Assembly (NCBI GenBank): GCA_900766915.1
Contig: CAAFXE010000194.1
Coordinates: 1-48,765 of the forward strand
Source: Lachnospiraceae bacterium
GTDB lineage: Bacteria > Bacillota > Clostridia > Lachnospirales > Lachnospiraceae
DNA: 48,765 nucleotides
Direction of reading: 5' to 3'
The notes beneath the pieces were generated by a model. That model did no database searches. It saw nothing but the letters and a program-made list of their open reading frames with translations, and was not told where the DNA came from. This document shows, in pieces, positions 9,020 through 17,311 of the stretch. Position 1 is the stretch's first letter. The number at the start of each line of letters is the position of its first letter. The position numbers were made by a program, and so were the translations under genes.

Positions 9020-9715
9020 ATGTTAGGAAAATCAAGAGGAAAAGAAATATGCCGTTATGTAAAGGATTATGTTTTATTTGATTTAGAGACTACCGGTATA
9101 TCGTGGAATTATGATGAAGTAATAGAAATATCTGCTGTAAAGGTGAGAAATGGAGTAATCGTTGATCAGTTTAGTGAACTGGTGAATCCGGGAAGACCAA
9201 TTCCGGTGGCAGCCAGCATGGTAAATAATATTTCAGATGCTATGGTAGCGAAAGCCCCATCATTTATTGAAGTACTGCCCAGCTTTATTTCCTTTATTGG
9301 GGATGATGTGCTGGTAGGGCATAACATTCATTGCTTTGATATGAAATTTATCTATCGGGATTGTGAAAAGTATTTTTCGCAGACACTGTCAAACGATTAT
9401 GTGGACACACTTAAGATGGCCAAGTTGGTATTCCCGGAATGGAAGCATAGAAGACTTGGGGATTTGGCAGAATATTATGGTATTTCAACCGCAGGAGCCC
9501 ACAGAGCTTTAACTGATTGCAGGATGAATCAGCAGATCTATGAACGATTGGGGAAGGAGATGGCTGGTATCGGTACATTGGACGTGAAGCCTGAGATAAA
9601 GATTTGCCCTGCCTGTGGAATGCCTATGAAAATGAGAAATGGAAGATACGGGAAGTTCTGGGGATGTTCAGGATATCCACTTTGTAAACATACAGAGAAT
9701 TTATACAATACTTAG
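9020..9715 (+). CDS. DnaQ-like 3'-5' exonuclease with topoisomerase C4 zinc finger
   Basis: This 231-residue protein has a DEDDh exonuclease domain: FDLETTG (ExoI), GHNIHCFDMKF (ExoII) and HRALTDCRMN (ExoIII with the catalytic His and Asp). Residues 197 to the end form a four-Cys zinc finger (CPACGMPM ... WGCSGYPLCKH) like the DNA-binding fingers at the end of type IA topoisomerases. It probably trims single-stranded ends in repair. The ATG at 9020 lacks a clear ribosome binding site, so the exact start is less sure than the identity. The same finger type recurs in the mobile-element gene at 44781. Confidence 0.87.
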   Translation: MLGKSRGKEICRYVKDYVLFDLETTGISWNYDEVIEISAVKVRNGVIVDQFSELVNPGRPIPVAASMVNNISDAMVAKAPSFIEVLPSFISFIGDDVLVGHNIHCFDMKFIYRDCEKYFSQTLSNDYVDTLKMAKLVFPEWKHRRLGDLAEYYGISTAGAHRALTDCRMNQQIYERLGKEMAGIGTLDVKPEIKICPACGMPMKMRNGRYGKFWGCSGYPLCKHTENLYNT

Positions 9716-9776
9716 TGCGTGATTATTTAGAGGAGCAGCGTCAAAACTAAAATATTGGAAAGAGGAGATAGAAAAA

Positions 9777-10391
9777 ATGAATTATATTTCAAGAGAAAAA
9801 GCATTTGAATTATTAAAGAAATACAACAAGGATCCGTTTCATATTCAGCATGCATTGACTGTGGAGGCTGTGATGAAATGGTTTGCCGTAGAGCAGGGAT
9901 ATGCAGAGGATTCTGAATACTGGGGAATTGTAGGATTGCTTCATGACATTGATTTTGAGAATTATCCGGATGAGCATTGCCTGAAGGCACCGGAACTTTT
10001 GCGGGAAGGTGGCGTCGGAGAAGATATCATTCATGCAGTATGCTCTCACGGATATGGCATAACGGTTGGCAATGGGACAACCATTGAGGTGGAACCGGTA
10101 CATGAGATGGAGAAAATTCTCTTTGCGGCAGATGAACTTACGGGGCTGATCTGGTCGGCTTCTTTGATGAGACCTTCCAAGAGTACCAAGGACATGGAAC
10201 TCAAATCCCTGAAGAAGAAATATAAATCAAGCGGCTTTGCAGCCGGATGTTCCCGTGAGGTCATTGCAAGAGGCGCCCAGCAGCTTGGATGGGAACTTGA
10301 TACATTGTTAGATAAGACATTAAAGGCGATGGCAGCATCGGAAGATGCTGTGAATGCAGCGATGGAAGCAGAATTTCCTAAAGCAGAGTAA
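9777..10391 (+). CDS. HD domain hydrolase
   Basis: This 204-residue protein is an HD-superfamily metal-dependent phosphohydrolase. The first His is in IQHALTVEA, the HD pair is LLHDIDF (H56, D57), and a further His lies in AVCSHGYGI, with FAADELTGLI completing the site. This subfamily is common in Clostridia and its substrate is not established. An AGAGGAG site lies upstream of the ATG. The next gene starts 7 bases after the stop, so they likely share a transcript. Confidence 0.87.
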   Translation: MNYISREKAFELLKKYNKDPFHIQHALTVEAVMKWFAVEQGYAEDSEYWGIVGLLHDIDFENYPDEHCLKAPELLREGGVGEDIIHAVCSHGYGITVGNGTTIEVEPVHEMEKILFAADELTGLIWSASLMRPSKSTKDMELKSLKKKYKSSGFAAGCSREVIARGAQQLGWELDTLLDKTLKAMAASEDAVNAAMEAEFPKAE

Positions 10392-10398
10392 GAAACCC

Positions 10399-10782
10399 AT
10401 GGACAGACAACAGGTATTTGATTTTGCAAAACAACAATATGGTACAGAACCTGACTATCCCTGGAGGGATGAGAATGCAGTGCTGCGCCATGATGACAAG
10501 AAATGGTATGCAGTAGTTTTAAAAGTAGGGCGTGATAAGCTTGGGCTGGAAGGGAATGAAATCATTGATGTGATCAATCTGAAATGTGATCCGCTGCTCA
10601 TTGGTTCCTTATGCACCCAGGATGGTTTCCACCGTGCATACCATATGAATAAAGAGAAATGGATCAGCATTCGGTTGGATGGTTCTGTTGCAGAGGAGCA
10701 GATTAAGAATCTTATGGATTTAAGTTATGAACTAACCAAGTCGAAAGTGAAGATTGGGGAGAAAAGGCAGGTAATCAATTGA
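10399..10782 (+). CDS. MmcQ/YjbR family protein
   Basis: This 127-residue protein has the YjbR double-wing fold signature: WYAVVLKVGRDKLGL, then INLKCDPLLIGSL, GFHRAYHMNKEKWISIRL and the C-terminal LMDLSYELTKSK. The family binds DNA in at least one studied case, but its role is unknown. ATG 10399 is chosen because the conserved domain starts there and the longer reading overlaps the HD gene. Its stop overlaps the TTG start of the VOC gene. A decayed paralogue lies at 8938. Confidence 0.85.
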   Translation: MDRQQVFDFAKQQYGTEPDYPWRDENAVLRHDDKKWYAVVLKVGRDKLGLEGNEIIDVINLKCDPLLIGSLCTQDGFHRAYHMNKEKWISIRLDGSVAEEQIKNLMDLSYELTKSKVKIGEKRQVIN

Positions 10783-11156
10783 AGCTAAAAAATATATTAA
10801 TCTCCGTGAATGATATGGACAGAGCAATCAGGTTTTATAAAGAAATATTTGGCCTTCAGGTGATTTTGGATCAGGATGGAAATGTGATCATGTCCGAAGG
10901 GCTGGTTCTGCAGGATGCAAAGATCTGGAAGGAGTTCTTGCATAAAGATTTAACCCCGAAGAACAATATGTCCGAGCTTTATTTTGAAGAACCGGATATT
11001 GAAGGGTTTGTAAAGAAACTGGAAGCATCTGACTTTGAAATCGAATATGTTAATGAGCTGATGGAGCATAGCTGGGGCCAAAAGGTTGTCAGATTCTACG
11101 ATCCGGATGGAAATCTGATCGAAGTGGGAACACCTGTCACCCAGGGCGTCAGTTAA
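10779..11156 (+). CDS. VOC family protein (glyoxalase/bleomycin-resistance fold)
   Basis: This 125-residue protein is one vicinal-oxygen-chelate domain: ISVNDMDRAIRFYKEIFGLQV at the start, ELYFEEPDIEGFVKKL in the middle and VRFYDPDGNLIEVG at the end, where the Glu is a usual metal ligand. The first metal position, usually His, is not evident. Its start is a TTG that overlaps the YjbR stop by four bases, pointing to coupled translation. The substrate cannot be inferred. Confidence 0.85.
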   Translation: MKLKNILISVNDMDRAIRFYKEIFGLQVILDQDGNVIMSEGLVLQDAKIWKEFLHKDLTPKNNMSELYFEEPDIEGFVKKLEASDFEIEYVNELMEHSWGQKVVRFYDPDGNLIEVGTPVTQGVS

Positions 11157-11197
11157 ATGCCAAGAGAAACGTATAAAAACATGAAAGGTGGAAGACT

Positions 11198-11494
11198 ATG
11201 AAAGTATATGGTGCACAAATCTGCATTGACTGCAGAAACTACAAGGCAATCCAAAAGGCCAGAGGCTTTGAGGCTGAGTATATTGAGATTACGAAGGACA
11301 CTGCCAAACTGAAGGAATTCTTACAACTGCGGGATACGAATCCTGTGTTCGAGGACATCAGAGCCCGCGGCGGCATCGGGATTCCTCTGTTTGTAGATGA
11401 GGATGGAGAAATGACCTTTGATATCAATGAGGCATTCTCCTGGATCGGACAGCCTCCGGTAAGAGAGGAAGAAATTGTCGAGCATAGAAGTTAA
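11198..11494 (+). CDS. Glutaredoxin-related protein
   Basis: This 98-residue protein has a thioredoxin fold with a CxxC pair in GAQICIDCRNYKAI (C9 and C12). It also has the conserved GIGIPLFVDEDGE with the cis-Pro, as in glutaredoxin-like proteins of Clostridia. It is probably a dithiol oxidoreductase. AAAGGTGG lies 7 bases before the ATG. It heads a close run with a rhodanese protein, an NhaC transporter and a C-S lyase. Confidence 0.8.
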   Translation: MKVYGAQICIDCRNYKAIQKARGFEAEYIEITKDTAKLKEFLQLRDTNPVFEDIRARGGIGIPLFVDEDGEMTFDINEAFSWIGQPPVREEEIVEHRS

Positions 11495-11510
11495 AAGGTG
11501 AGGAAAGGAT

Positions 11511-11918
11511 ATGGATAAAAAAATGGTACTACTGATCACAGTTGTAGTTGTTGCCCTGGTGGCGGCAGTATTGATTACAGGAAAAAATTCAAAAGGAGAA
11601 AAAGATATGGCAGAATATACATCCATTACTATGGACGAGGCGAAGAAAATATTTGAAACAGAAGGAGATTATCTGATTTTAGATGTCAGAACAGCCGGGG
11701 AGTATGCATCAGGTCACATTCCGAGGGCAATCAATGTGGCAAATGAGGACATTAAAGACATCGAACCAGCACAACTTCCCGAAAAGAATCAGGTGATCTA
11801 TGTGTACTGCAGAAGCGGTAACAGAAGTAAGCAGGCAGCTGCGAAGCTTGCGGCTATGGGCTATACCAATATTATAGAGATTGGCGGAATCATGGATTGG
11901 ACAGGTGATTTGTCATGA
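11511..11918 (+). CDS. Membrane-anchored rhodanese-like protein
   Basis: This 135-residue protein has one hydrophobic N-terminal segment (residues 5-22) followed by a single rhodanese domain with LDVRTAGEYASGHIPRAINV and the active loop CRSGNRSK, whose Cys is the persulfide carrier. The domain therefore likely sits on the outer face of the membrane. The last four bases overlap the start of the NhaC gene. An internal ATG after the hydrophobic part could yield a cytosolic form. Confidence 0.87.
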   Translation: MDKKMVLLITVVVVALVAAVLITGKNSKGEKDMAEYTSITMDEAKKIFETEGDYLILDVRTAGEYASGHIPRAINVANEDIKDIEPAQLPEKNQVIYVYCRSGNRSKQAAAKLAAMGYTNIIEIGGIMDWTGDLS

Positions 11919-13306
11919 ACTATGGCTTTTTAAGTTTGCTGCCATCCCTCCTTGCCATTGTGCTGGCGCTGACAACCAAAAATGTTTTTCTGGCACTTGT
12001 GGCATCACTCCTGTTTGGAAATCTTTTACTGGCAGATTACAATCTGATTGGAATGCTGGTGGGAACGAAGGACATGATCGTAAATGTATTTTCATCCTCT
12101 TCCAGTACATCCATCATCATTATTCTGACCTTGCTTGGGGGCATGTTTTATATGATTGAGGAAGCCGGCGGGCTGGGAGGCTTTACAGCATTGATGATTG
12201 AAAAAAGAAGTGTCATCAAATCCAGAGTAGGTGCGGAGCTATTTACCTGGCTGGTCGGTATCCTGGTATTCATCGACGGTACCTTAAGTGTGATGATCAC
12301 CGGATCTGTTTCCAGACCTCTGACCAGGGCTTTTCGTATTTCGCCTGAGAAGAATGCATGGATCGTGCACTCTACTGCAACCCCGTTATCTGTTCTGATA
12401 CCTATTGCGGCCTATGGCCCTTACATTGCAAGCTTTATCGAAGCCCAGGGAATTGAGAATCCCACCCAGCAAATGGTAAATGGTATCTTTTTTAACTTTT
12501 ACTGCATCTTTGCGGTACTGGGGGTTGCACTCTTTATTCTGGCGCGATTTGACTTTGGTCCCATGAAAAAGGCAGAGACAGATTATGCCGCAAAAAACAG
12601 TATTGTGATCAATGAGACGGAAAAACAGGACACCGTAGAAGCAGTCGATGGAAAAGCCCGTTATCTTTTGGTGCCTATGATTTTGATGATCGGTCTTGCC
12701 ATTGCCTACATCTTCTACAGTGGCGAAGGGAACCTCATGAGAGGTGATGCGGAAACAGGACTGATTCTCGGAATTGCTGCAGGATGTTTATATCTGATCG
12801 TGGCTCGTGCTCTTTCCGGAGAGATCTCTGTGGGAGGAGGCACTGCAAAGCTGCTGACCGGCTGTGGAACGATGAGCAACATTGTAATCATTATGATACT
12901 GGCATATGCATTCAGCAATCTGTTAGGGGACTTAGGGACTGCAGCTTATTTGTCAGGTATCTTGATTAGATTCCTTACACCGGCTATATTTACACCGATT
13001 GCGTTTCTCCTTACCTGCCTGCTTTCTTTTTCTACGGGAACCAGTGCGGGAACTATTGCCATTATGATGCCGATCTTACTTCCTATGGCAATGTCCTTAA
13101 ATGTTCACATTCCGATGATCGTAGGTGCAGTAGCAGGCGGTGCGGTATTTGGAGATCACACTTCGCCGATTTCTGATACGACCATTATGTCCTGTTCGTC
13201 CACAGGCTGTGATGTGGTATCACACGTGAAGACACAGCTGCCCTATTCTCTTTGCTTTGCAGCGGCAGCCTGCGTGGTGTACCTGGCTGTTGGCTTTATT
13301 TTATAG
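11915..13306 (+). CDS. NhaC family antiporter/transporter
   Basis: This 463-residue membrane protein belongs to the NhaC ion-transporter family. It has about 11-12 hydrophobic segments and the family signature AVFGDHTSPISDTTIMSCSSTGCD near the C-terminus, plus VFIDGTLSVMITGSVSRPL. Members exchange Na+ and H+, often while moving an organic solute such as malate, lactate or an amino acid. Its ATG overlaps the rhodanese stop, and the next gene, a MalY-type lyase, starts 10 bases downstream. The setting therefore suggests a sulfur-containing or amino-acid substrate, which is inference. Confidence 0.88.
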   Translation: MNYGFLSLLPSLLAIVLALTTKNVFLALVASLLFGNLLLADYNLIGMLVGTKDMIVNVFSSSSSTSIIIILTLLGGMFYMIEEAGGLGGFTALMIEKRSVIKSRVGAELFTWLVGILVFIDGTLSVMITGSVSRPLTRAFRISPEKNAWIVHSTATPLSVLIPIAAYGPYIASFIEAQGIENPTQQMVNGIFFNFYCIFAVLGVALFILARFDFGPMKKAETDYAAKNSIVINETEKQDTVEAVDGKARYLLVPMILMIGLAIAYIFYSGEGNLMRGDAETGLILGIAAGCLYLIVARALSGEISVGGGTAKLLTGCGTMSNIVIIMILAYAFSNLLGDLGTAAYLSGILIRFLTPAIFTPIAFLLTCLLSFSTGTSAGTIAIMMPILLPMAMSLNVHIPMIVGAVAGGAVFGDHTSPISDTTIMSCSSTGCDVVSHVKTQLPYSLCFAAAACVVYLAVGFIL

Positions 13307-13315
13307 GAGTTTTGT

Positions 13316-14482
13316 ATGTACGATTTTGACAGGGTCATTGACCGGCATGGAAAAAACAGTGCCAAATGGGATGAGCGTTTCATTGGAAAAGAAGATCAGG
13401 AGCTGTTGCCTTTCTGGGTGGCGGATACGGATTTTCCTGCTCCAAAAGCTGTGCAGAGAGCACTTGCGGAATGTGTAGAACATAACCTTTACGGCTATAG
13501 CTTACCTCCCGCAGGTTGTGCGAAAGCGGCAGCAGACTGGCAGAAGCGACGTCACAGCTTTGATGCCAGACCGGAGTGGGCGGTGTTTATGGCAGGAATT
13601 GATTCGGCCCTGGCAGCTTCAATTCGTGCATTTACAGATCCCGGAGATGGGGTGCTGATTCAGACACCGATTTATGCGCCGTTTTTTGAAATTCCGGAGA
13701 AGAACGGACGACATGTATTGGAAAATCCTATGCGTCTGGTGAATGGACATTACGAACCGGACTTTGAGGACTTTGAAGAAAAAGCAAAGGATGCAAAGCT
13801 TTGGATGTTTTGTAATCCGCAGAACCCAACAGGCCGCTGCTTTACAAAAGAGGAGTTACTACGGTTTGCTAAGATCTGTCTGGAAAATGATGTGCTGATC
13901 GTATCTGATGAGATCCATGCGGATATCATTTTTGACGGATTAAAACATATTCCAATCGCATCTCTTTCACCGGAGATTTGTGCACGAACCATCACCTGTA
14001 CCTCTGCCAGCAAGACTTTCAGTGTAGCGGGGCTGGCAGCTTCTGTGATTTTCATTGCTGATGAAAAAATGCGTCATCAGTTTGAAGAAGAAAAAGACCG
14101 GTGCTGCAACAATACGAATCTTCTGGGACTGGTAGCTATGGAGGCAGCATATCGGGACGGAGATACTTATGCAGACGAGCTGGTGGACTATCTGCAGGAT
14201 AACCGTGATTTTGCCACGGATTTTATAAAACAGAGACTTCCGGGACTTCGGGTATTAAAGCCCGAGGCGACCTTTCTGCTGTGGATTGACTGCAGCGGTC
14301 TTGAAATCCCGGCAGAAAAACTGGAAGATTTCTTCCGTCTGGCAGGAATTCTTCTGAGTATGGGAAGTGGTTATCGGGAGCCCACCGGACAATTTGTGCG
14401 TCTCAATTTCGGATGCAGCCGGGCTGTGCTGGAAGAGGGGCTTTCCAGAATATCTGAAGCGGTGTTAAAAAAAGACTTTTGA
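13316..14482 (+). CDS. MalY/PatB family cystathionine beta-lyase
   Basis: This 388-residue protein is a fold-type I PLP enzyme of the MalY/PatB group, which cleaves C-S bonds (cystathionine or cysteine conjugates) to give pyruvate, ammonia and a thiol. Visible hallmarks are LPFWVADTDFPAP, the NPQNPTGRCFTKEEL loop, VSDEIHADIIF and the PLP lysine K233 in TSASKTFSVAGLA. The Arg near the C-terminus (FVRLNFGCSR) binds the carboxylate. AGGAG precedes the ATG. It ends the redox/sulfur run. Confidence 0.9.
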   Translation: MYDFDRVIDRHGKNSAKWDERFIGKEDQELLPFWVADTDFPAPKAVQRALAECVEHNLYGYSLPPAGCAKAAADWQKRRHSFDARPEWAVFMAGIDSALAASIRAFTDPGDGVLIQTPIYAPFFEIPEKNGRHVLENPMRLVNGHYEPDFEDFEEKAKDAKLWMFCNPQNPTGRCFTKEELLRFAKICLENDVLIVSDEIHADIIFDGLKHIPIASLSPEICARTITCTSASKTFSVAGLAASVIFIADEKMRHQFEEEKDRCCNNTNLLGLVAMEAAYRDGDTYADELVDYLQDNRDFATDFIKQRLPGLRVLKPEATFLLWIDCSGLEIPAEKLEDFFRLAGILLSMGSGYREPTGQFVRLNFGCSRAVLEEGLSRISEAVLKKDF

Positions 14483-14556
14483 CGTCAAAAAATAGTCTCC
14501 CGGCTCGATCAGTTATCGGTAAAAGACCGAGGAGGAGAGAATCATAGAACAGAGGA

Positions 14557-14600
14557 AAAAGTGCACAAAATACAAAATCGATTTATGTGCACTTTTGACA
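14557..14600 (+). terminator. Inverted repeat with T-run after the MalY gene
   Basis: AAAAGTGCACA at 14557-14567 pairs perfectly with TGTGCACTTTT at 14586-14596. The stem is 11 bp with an 18-base loop. It can end the upstream operon, though its AT-rich stem is weak; an operator is the other reading. Confidence 0.5.
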
Positions 14601-14669
14601 ATGAAAAAATGGAAAAGTTCACAAAATATTCATAAACTATTTGTTAAATATTAATAAACTCAAAAAAGT

Positions 14670-14815
14670 TTGTTCATAACCGGTGGCTATTATAATATCA
14701 TAAACTTTTTCATTTGGCCGGGAAACCGGCATCCCCCCTTTTTAATATGATATATAAATTTAAACCCGAAAGCTTTGCCTGAACTGCGAAACAGGCAGAA
14801 ACTTTCGGGTTTTTG
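14670..14815 (+). ncRNA. Candidate small RNA unit with strong terminator
   Basis: No protein frame fits here. A TATAAT lies at 14691-14696 with a weak TTGTTC at 14670-14675 (15-base spacer). A hairpin with a GAAA tetraloop (GCCGG/CCGGC, 14717-14730) follows. A very strong terminator ends it: AACCCGAAAG (14763-14772) pairs with CTTTCGGGTT (14802-14811), with an upper TGCCTG/CAGGCA stem and then a run of T. The result would be a transcript of about 115 bases. No known family was recognised. The terminator is secure and the RNA is inferred. Confidence 0.4.
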
Positions 14816-14856
14816 CCTGTAAGAAGACGAATGAAAGAAGACGGAAAAATAAAACA

Positions 14857-14885
14857 TTGTCATGGCAAACAAAATGTGATAGAAT
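14857..14885 (+). promoter_or_regulatory. Promoter of the riboswitch-controlled unit
   Basis: TTGTCA (14857-14862) and TAGAAT (14880-14885) are 17 bases apart. Transcription would begin about 4 bases before the riboswitch aptamer. Confidence 0.65.
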
Positions 14886-14895
14886 CCCAAACGTA

Positions 14896-14930
14896 ACTGG
14901 TTCGAAAACCTCCCAGTATAAAAAACTAGG
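14896..14930 (+). promoter_or_regulatory. preQ1-I riboswitch aptamer
   Basis: The 35 bases fit the class I preQ1 aptamer. P1 is ACTGG with CCAGT, the loop begins TTCG and ends ACCT, and an A-rich tail ATAAAAAACTAGG follows. CCT of the loop (14909-14911) can pair with AGG (14928-14930) to form the H-type pseudoknot. Class I aptamers sense preQ1, the queuosine precursor. The aptamer starts just after the promoter, and a terminator lies about 54 bases downstream. Confidence 0.85.
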
Positions 14931-14983
14931 CAAAATAAATATCAGATGCAACAGGCTACGGCAGTAGTCTGTTTCGGTATGTG

Positions 14984-15026
14984 ATGCTTTTGTTTATGGG
15001 GGTACTGTAGACAAAAGCATTTTTTT
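14984..15026 (+). terminator. Riboswitch-linked intrinsic terminator
   Basis: ATGCTTTTGT at 14984-14993 pairs with ACAAAAGCAT at 15011-15020, and seven T residues follow. It lies before the start codon of the nucleoside hydrolase, so it is the likely output of the preQ1 switch. Between aptamer and terminator sits another hairpin (AACAG.CTAC / GTAG.CTGTT, about 14950-14972) that could form part of the expression platform. Confidence 0.75.
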
Positions 15027-15058
15027 GCTTTATGGAGAAATTCAGAAAGGAAAAATAT

Positions 15059-16033
15059 ATGGACAAGAAAAAAGTAATCATTGATTGCGACCCGGGCATT
15101 GATGACAGTCTGGCCATCATGCTGGCATTAAAATCCAAAGAGCTGGAAGTTATCGGAATCACCATTGTGTGCGGTAATTCTCCGGTGGAGATGGGGTTTG
15201 AAAATGCGAAAAAAGTTTTAAAGCAGATGAACAGGCTGGACATTCCGGTGTTTGTGGGTGAAAGTAAGCCTTTAAGACGGGAATACGTCAATGCACTGGA
15301 TACGCACGGAGAAGATGGACTTGGGGAAAGCTTCCTGCCGGAGGTAGAAGGCTATGAGCAGGAAATGAATGCAGTGGAATTTTTATCTGACGCTTTAAAA
15401 AAAGACAGGGTCTCTGTCATTGCCTTAGGTCCTATGACAAATCTTGCAGCATTAATTAAGAAAGACAGAGAAGCCTTTGAACAAATCGAGGAGGTCGTGT
15501 CCATGGGTGGAACCTTCAAAAGCCACGGAAACTGTTCTCCTGTAGCAGAATACAACTACTGGTGTGATCCGGATGCTGCAGCACTGGTGTATGATACCAT
15601 GTTTCAGCTTGGAAAAAAGATTACCATGGTTGGTCTGGATGTCACGAGAAAGATCGTGCTTACTCCCACGATTTTAGAGTATATTTGCCGTCTCGATGAG
15701 GAGATGGGTTCCTTTATCCGAAAGATCACCAAATTTTATTTTGATTTTCACTGGCAATGGGAGCACATCATTGGCTGTGTGATCAATGATCCGCTGGCAG
15801 TGGCATATTTTATTGATCCTGGTCTCTGCCGGGGATTTGATTCCTTTGTACAGATTGAGACGGAAGGAATTTCTTTGGGACAATCTGTCGTGGATTCTAT
15901 GAATTTTTACAGAAAAGAGTCCAATGCGACGGTGCTTACGGAAGTGGATGTGCATGCGTTTTTTAAAATGTTCATCTCAAGACTTCTGGATAGAGAACCC
16001 AGGGAATTAGATATTCTGGAAGATATCATTTAA
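15059..16033 (+). CDS. Nucleoside hydrolase, probable queuosine hydrolase (QueK-like)
   Basis: This 324-residue protein is an inosine-uridine nucleoside hydrolase family member. The calcium-binding signature DCDPGIDD lies at residues 9-16, with VSMGGTF and PVAEYNYWCDPDAA further on and an Asp ligand in INDPLAV. The ATG at 15059 is favoured over 15032 because AGAAAGG lies about 8 bases upstream. The preQ1-I riboswitch before it and the ECF S component after it point to release of queuine from queuosine, as in the QueK salvage enzymes known from Clostridioides. A general purine or pyrimidine hydrolase is the alternative. The family call is firm and the substrate is inferred. Confidence 0.85.
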   Translation: MDKKKVIIDCDPGIDDSLAIMLALKSKELEVIGITIVCGNSPVEMGFENAKKVLKQMNRLDIPVFVGESKPLRREYVNALDTHGEDGLGESFLPEVEGYEQEMNAVEFLSDALKKDRVSVIALGPMTNLAALIKKDREAFEQIEEVVSMGGTFKSHGNCSPVAEYNYWCDPDAAALVYDTMFQLGKKITMVGLDVTRKIVLTPTILEYICRLDEEMGSFIRKITKFYFDFHWQWEHIIGCVINDPLAVAYFIDPGLCRGFDSFVQIETEGISLGQSVVDSMNFYRKESNATVLTEVDVHAFFKMFISRLLDREPRELDILEDII

Positions 16034-16060
16034 TATAGATAAGGAGATTAACGAAAGATT

Positions 16061-16618
16061 ATGAAAAACGGAAAAATTTCAGCATATAAGATCTGTATGA
16101 TTGCTTTGGCAATCTGTATCAATTTTGTAGGAGGGCAGATTGCATTGGTATTAAAGCTTCCAATTTATTTAGACAGCATTGGAACTGTATTGGTCGCATC
16201 CATGTTAGGACCTTTTTATGGGATGCTACCAAACCTGATCAGCGGTATTTTAATGGGAATCACGACAGATATTTATTCCTTATATTATGCACCTGTCGGA
16301 ATTATCTTAGGTTTTGTGACAGGTCTTGTGTATAAAAAATATCAGCCGAAAAAATGGTGGTTATTATTGGCAGCAGTTGTGATTACCATTCCATCTACCA
16401 TTGCAAGCTCCTGCATTACTGCGTTTTTATTTGGAGGCATTACATCTTCAGGTTCCTCTATTCTTGTACAGATTCTTGCAAAGACCTCCCTTGGACTGGT
16501 AGGAAGCTGTTTTGTAGTTCAGTTCTTAACTGATTATATTGACAGAGTCATTTGTATCTATGTTGTAGCTGCACTGACAAAGGCTCTGCCTAAGAGTATG
16601 AAGGAGAATTTACGATGA
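16061..16618 (+). CDS. ECF transporter S component, probable queuine/queuosine/preQ1 uptake
   Basis: This 185-residue hydrophobic protein has about six membrane segments and the ECF S-component pattern. It begins with KICMIALAICINFVGGQIAL and has LDSIGTVLVASMLGPFYGMLPNLISG, the region that contacts the shared EcfT module. The ATPase and EcfT parts are not nearby, as expected for a group II ECF system. AAGGAG lies 14 bases before the ATG. With the preQ1 riboswitch and nucleoside hydrolase upstream, the natural reading is uptake of a queuosine precursor. Vitamin substrates cannot be excluded from sequence alone. Confidence 0.82.
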   Translation: MKNGKISAYKICMIALAICINFVGGQIALVLKLPIYLDSIGTVLVASMLGPFYGMLPNLISGILMGITTDIYSLYYAPVGIILGFVTGLVYKKYQPKKWWLLLAAVVITIPSTIASSCITAFLFGGITSSGSSILVQILAKTSLGLVGSCFVVQFLTDYIDRVICIYVVAALTKALPKSMKENLR

Positions 16619-17268
16619 ATATTTTGATCACCGGAACAAGCTCGGGCATCGGCAAAGGGGCTGTGGAATATTTTTTAAAGGAAGGTCATCAGGTCTACGG
16701 CTTTGATAAAAAAGAATCAGCTATTGAACATCCGAATTATACACACTATCGTCTGGATATCAGGGATCAGGATTCTTATCCGGAGCTTCCGGCAATTCAG
16801 GTACTGGTGAACAATGCCGGAGTACAGAATGAGGAAGATATCGATGTGAATTTAAAAGGTACCATTTTGGTGACAGAGCATTATGGGATACAGCCGGAAA
16901 TCAGATCCATTGTGATGATCGGGTCTGCCAGCGGACATACCGGTTCGGAATTTCCGGAGTATGCAGCCAGCAAGGGTGGCGTTCTTTCCTATACAAAAAA
17001 TGTGGCCATGAGAGTGGCGAAGTTTCAGGCCACCTGCAACAGCCTGGATTTTGGAGGCGTTATGACGGAGCTGAACCGTCCTGTCATGGAGGATGAAAAG
17101 CTTTGGGAGAAAATTATGGAGTTGACTCCCATGAAACGATGGATGAGTGTGGAAGAGGCAGCAGAGTGGATTTATTTTATGGCGGTGAAAAACCGCTTTT
17201 GTACGGGACAGAATATTTTGATCGATGGACTGGAAGCTGGAAACTGCAACTTTATCTGGCCGGAGTAA
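16615..17268 (+). CDS. Short-chain dehydrogenase/reductase
   Basis: This 217-residue protein is a classical SDR: TGTSSGIG at residues 6-13 binds NAD(P), NNAG lies at 66-69, GSAS holds the catalytic Ser, and YAASK gives Y116 and K120. It is shorter than most SDRs (about 250). Its ATG overlaps the stop of the ECF component by four bases, so it belongs to the same transcript. Its role there is unclear; it may simply be a passenger. Confidence 0.85.
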   Translation: MNILITGTSSGIGKGAVEYFLKEGHQVYGFDKKESAIEHPNYTHYRLDIRDQDSYPELPAIQVLVNNAGVQNEEDIDVNLKGTILVTEHYGIQPEIRSIVMIGSASGHTGSEFPEYAASKGGVLSYTKNVAMRVAKFQATCNSLDFGGVMTELNRPVMEDEKLWEKIMELTPMKRWMSVEEAAEWIYFMAVKNRFCTGQNILIDGLEAGNCNFIWPE

Positions 17269-17282
17269 ATGTAAGCTACTGT

Positions 17283-17311
17283 TTGTGTTTTACGGCTGTT
17301 ACTGATATAAT
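17283..17311 (+). promoter_or_regulatory. Promoter before the DUF1292 gene
   Basis: TTGTGT (17283-17288) and TATAAT (17306-17311) are 17 bases apart. The region that follows holds a perfect 16-base palindrome, GGCATCCCGGGATGCC (17413-17428), just before the ribosome binding site. Confidence 0.55.
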
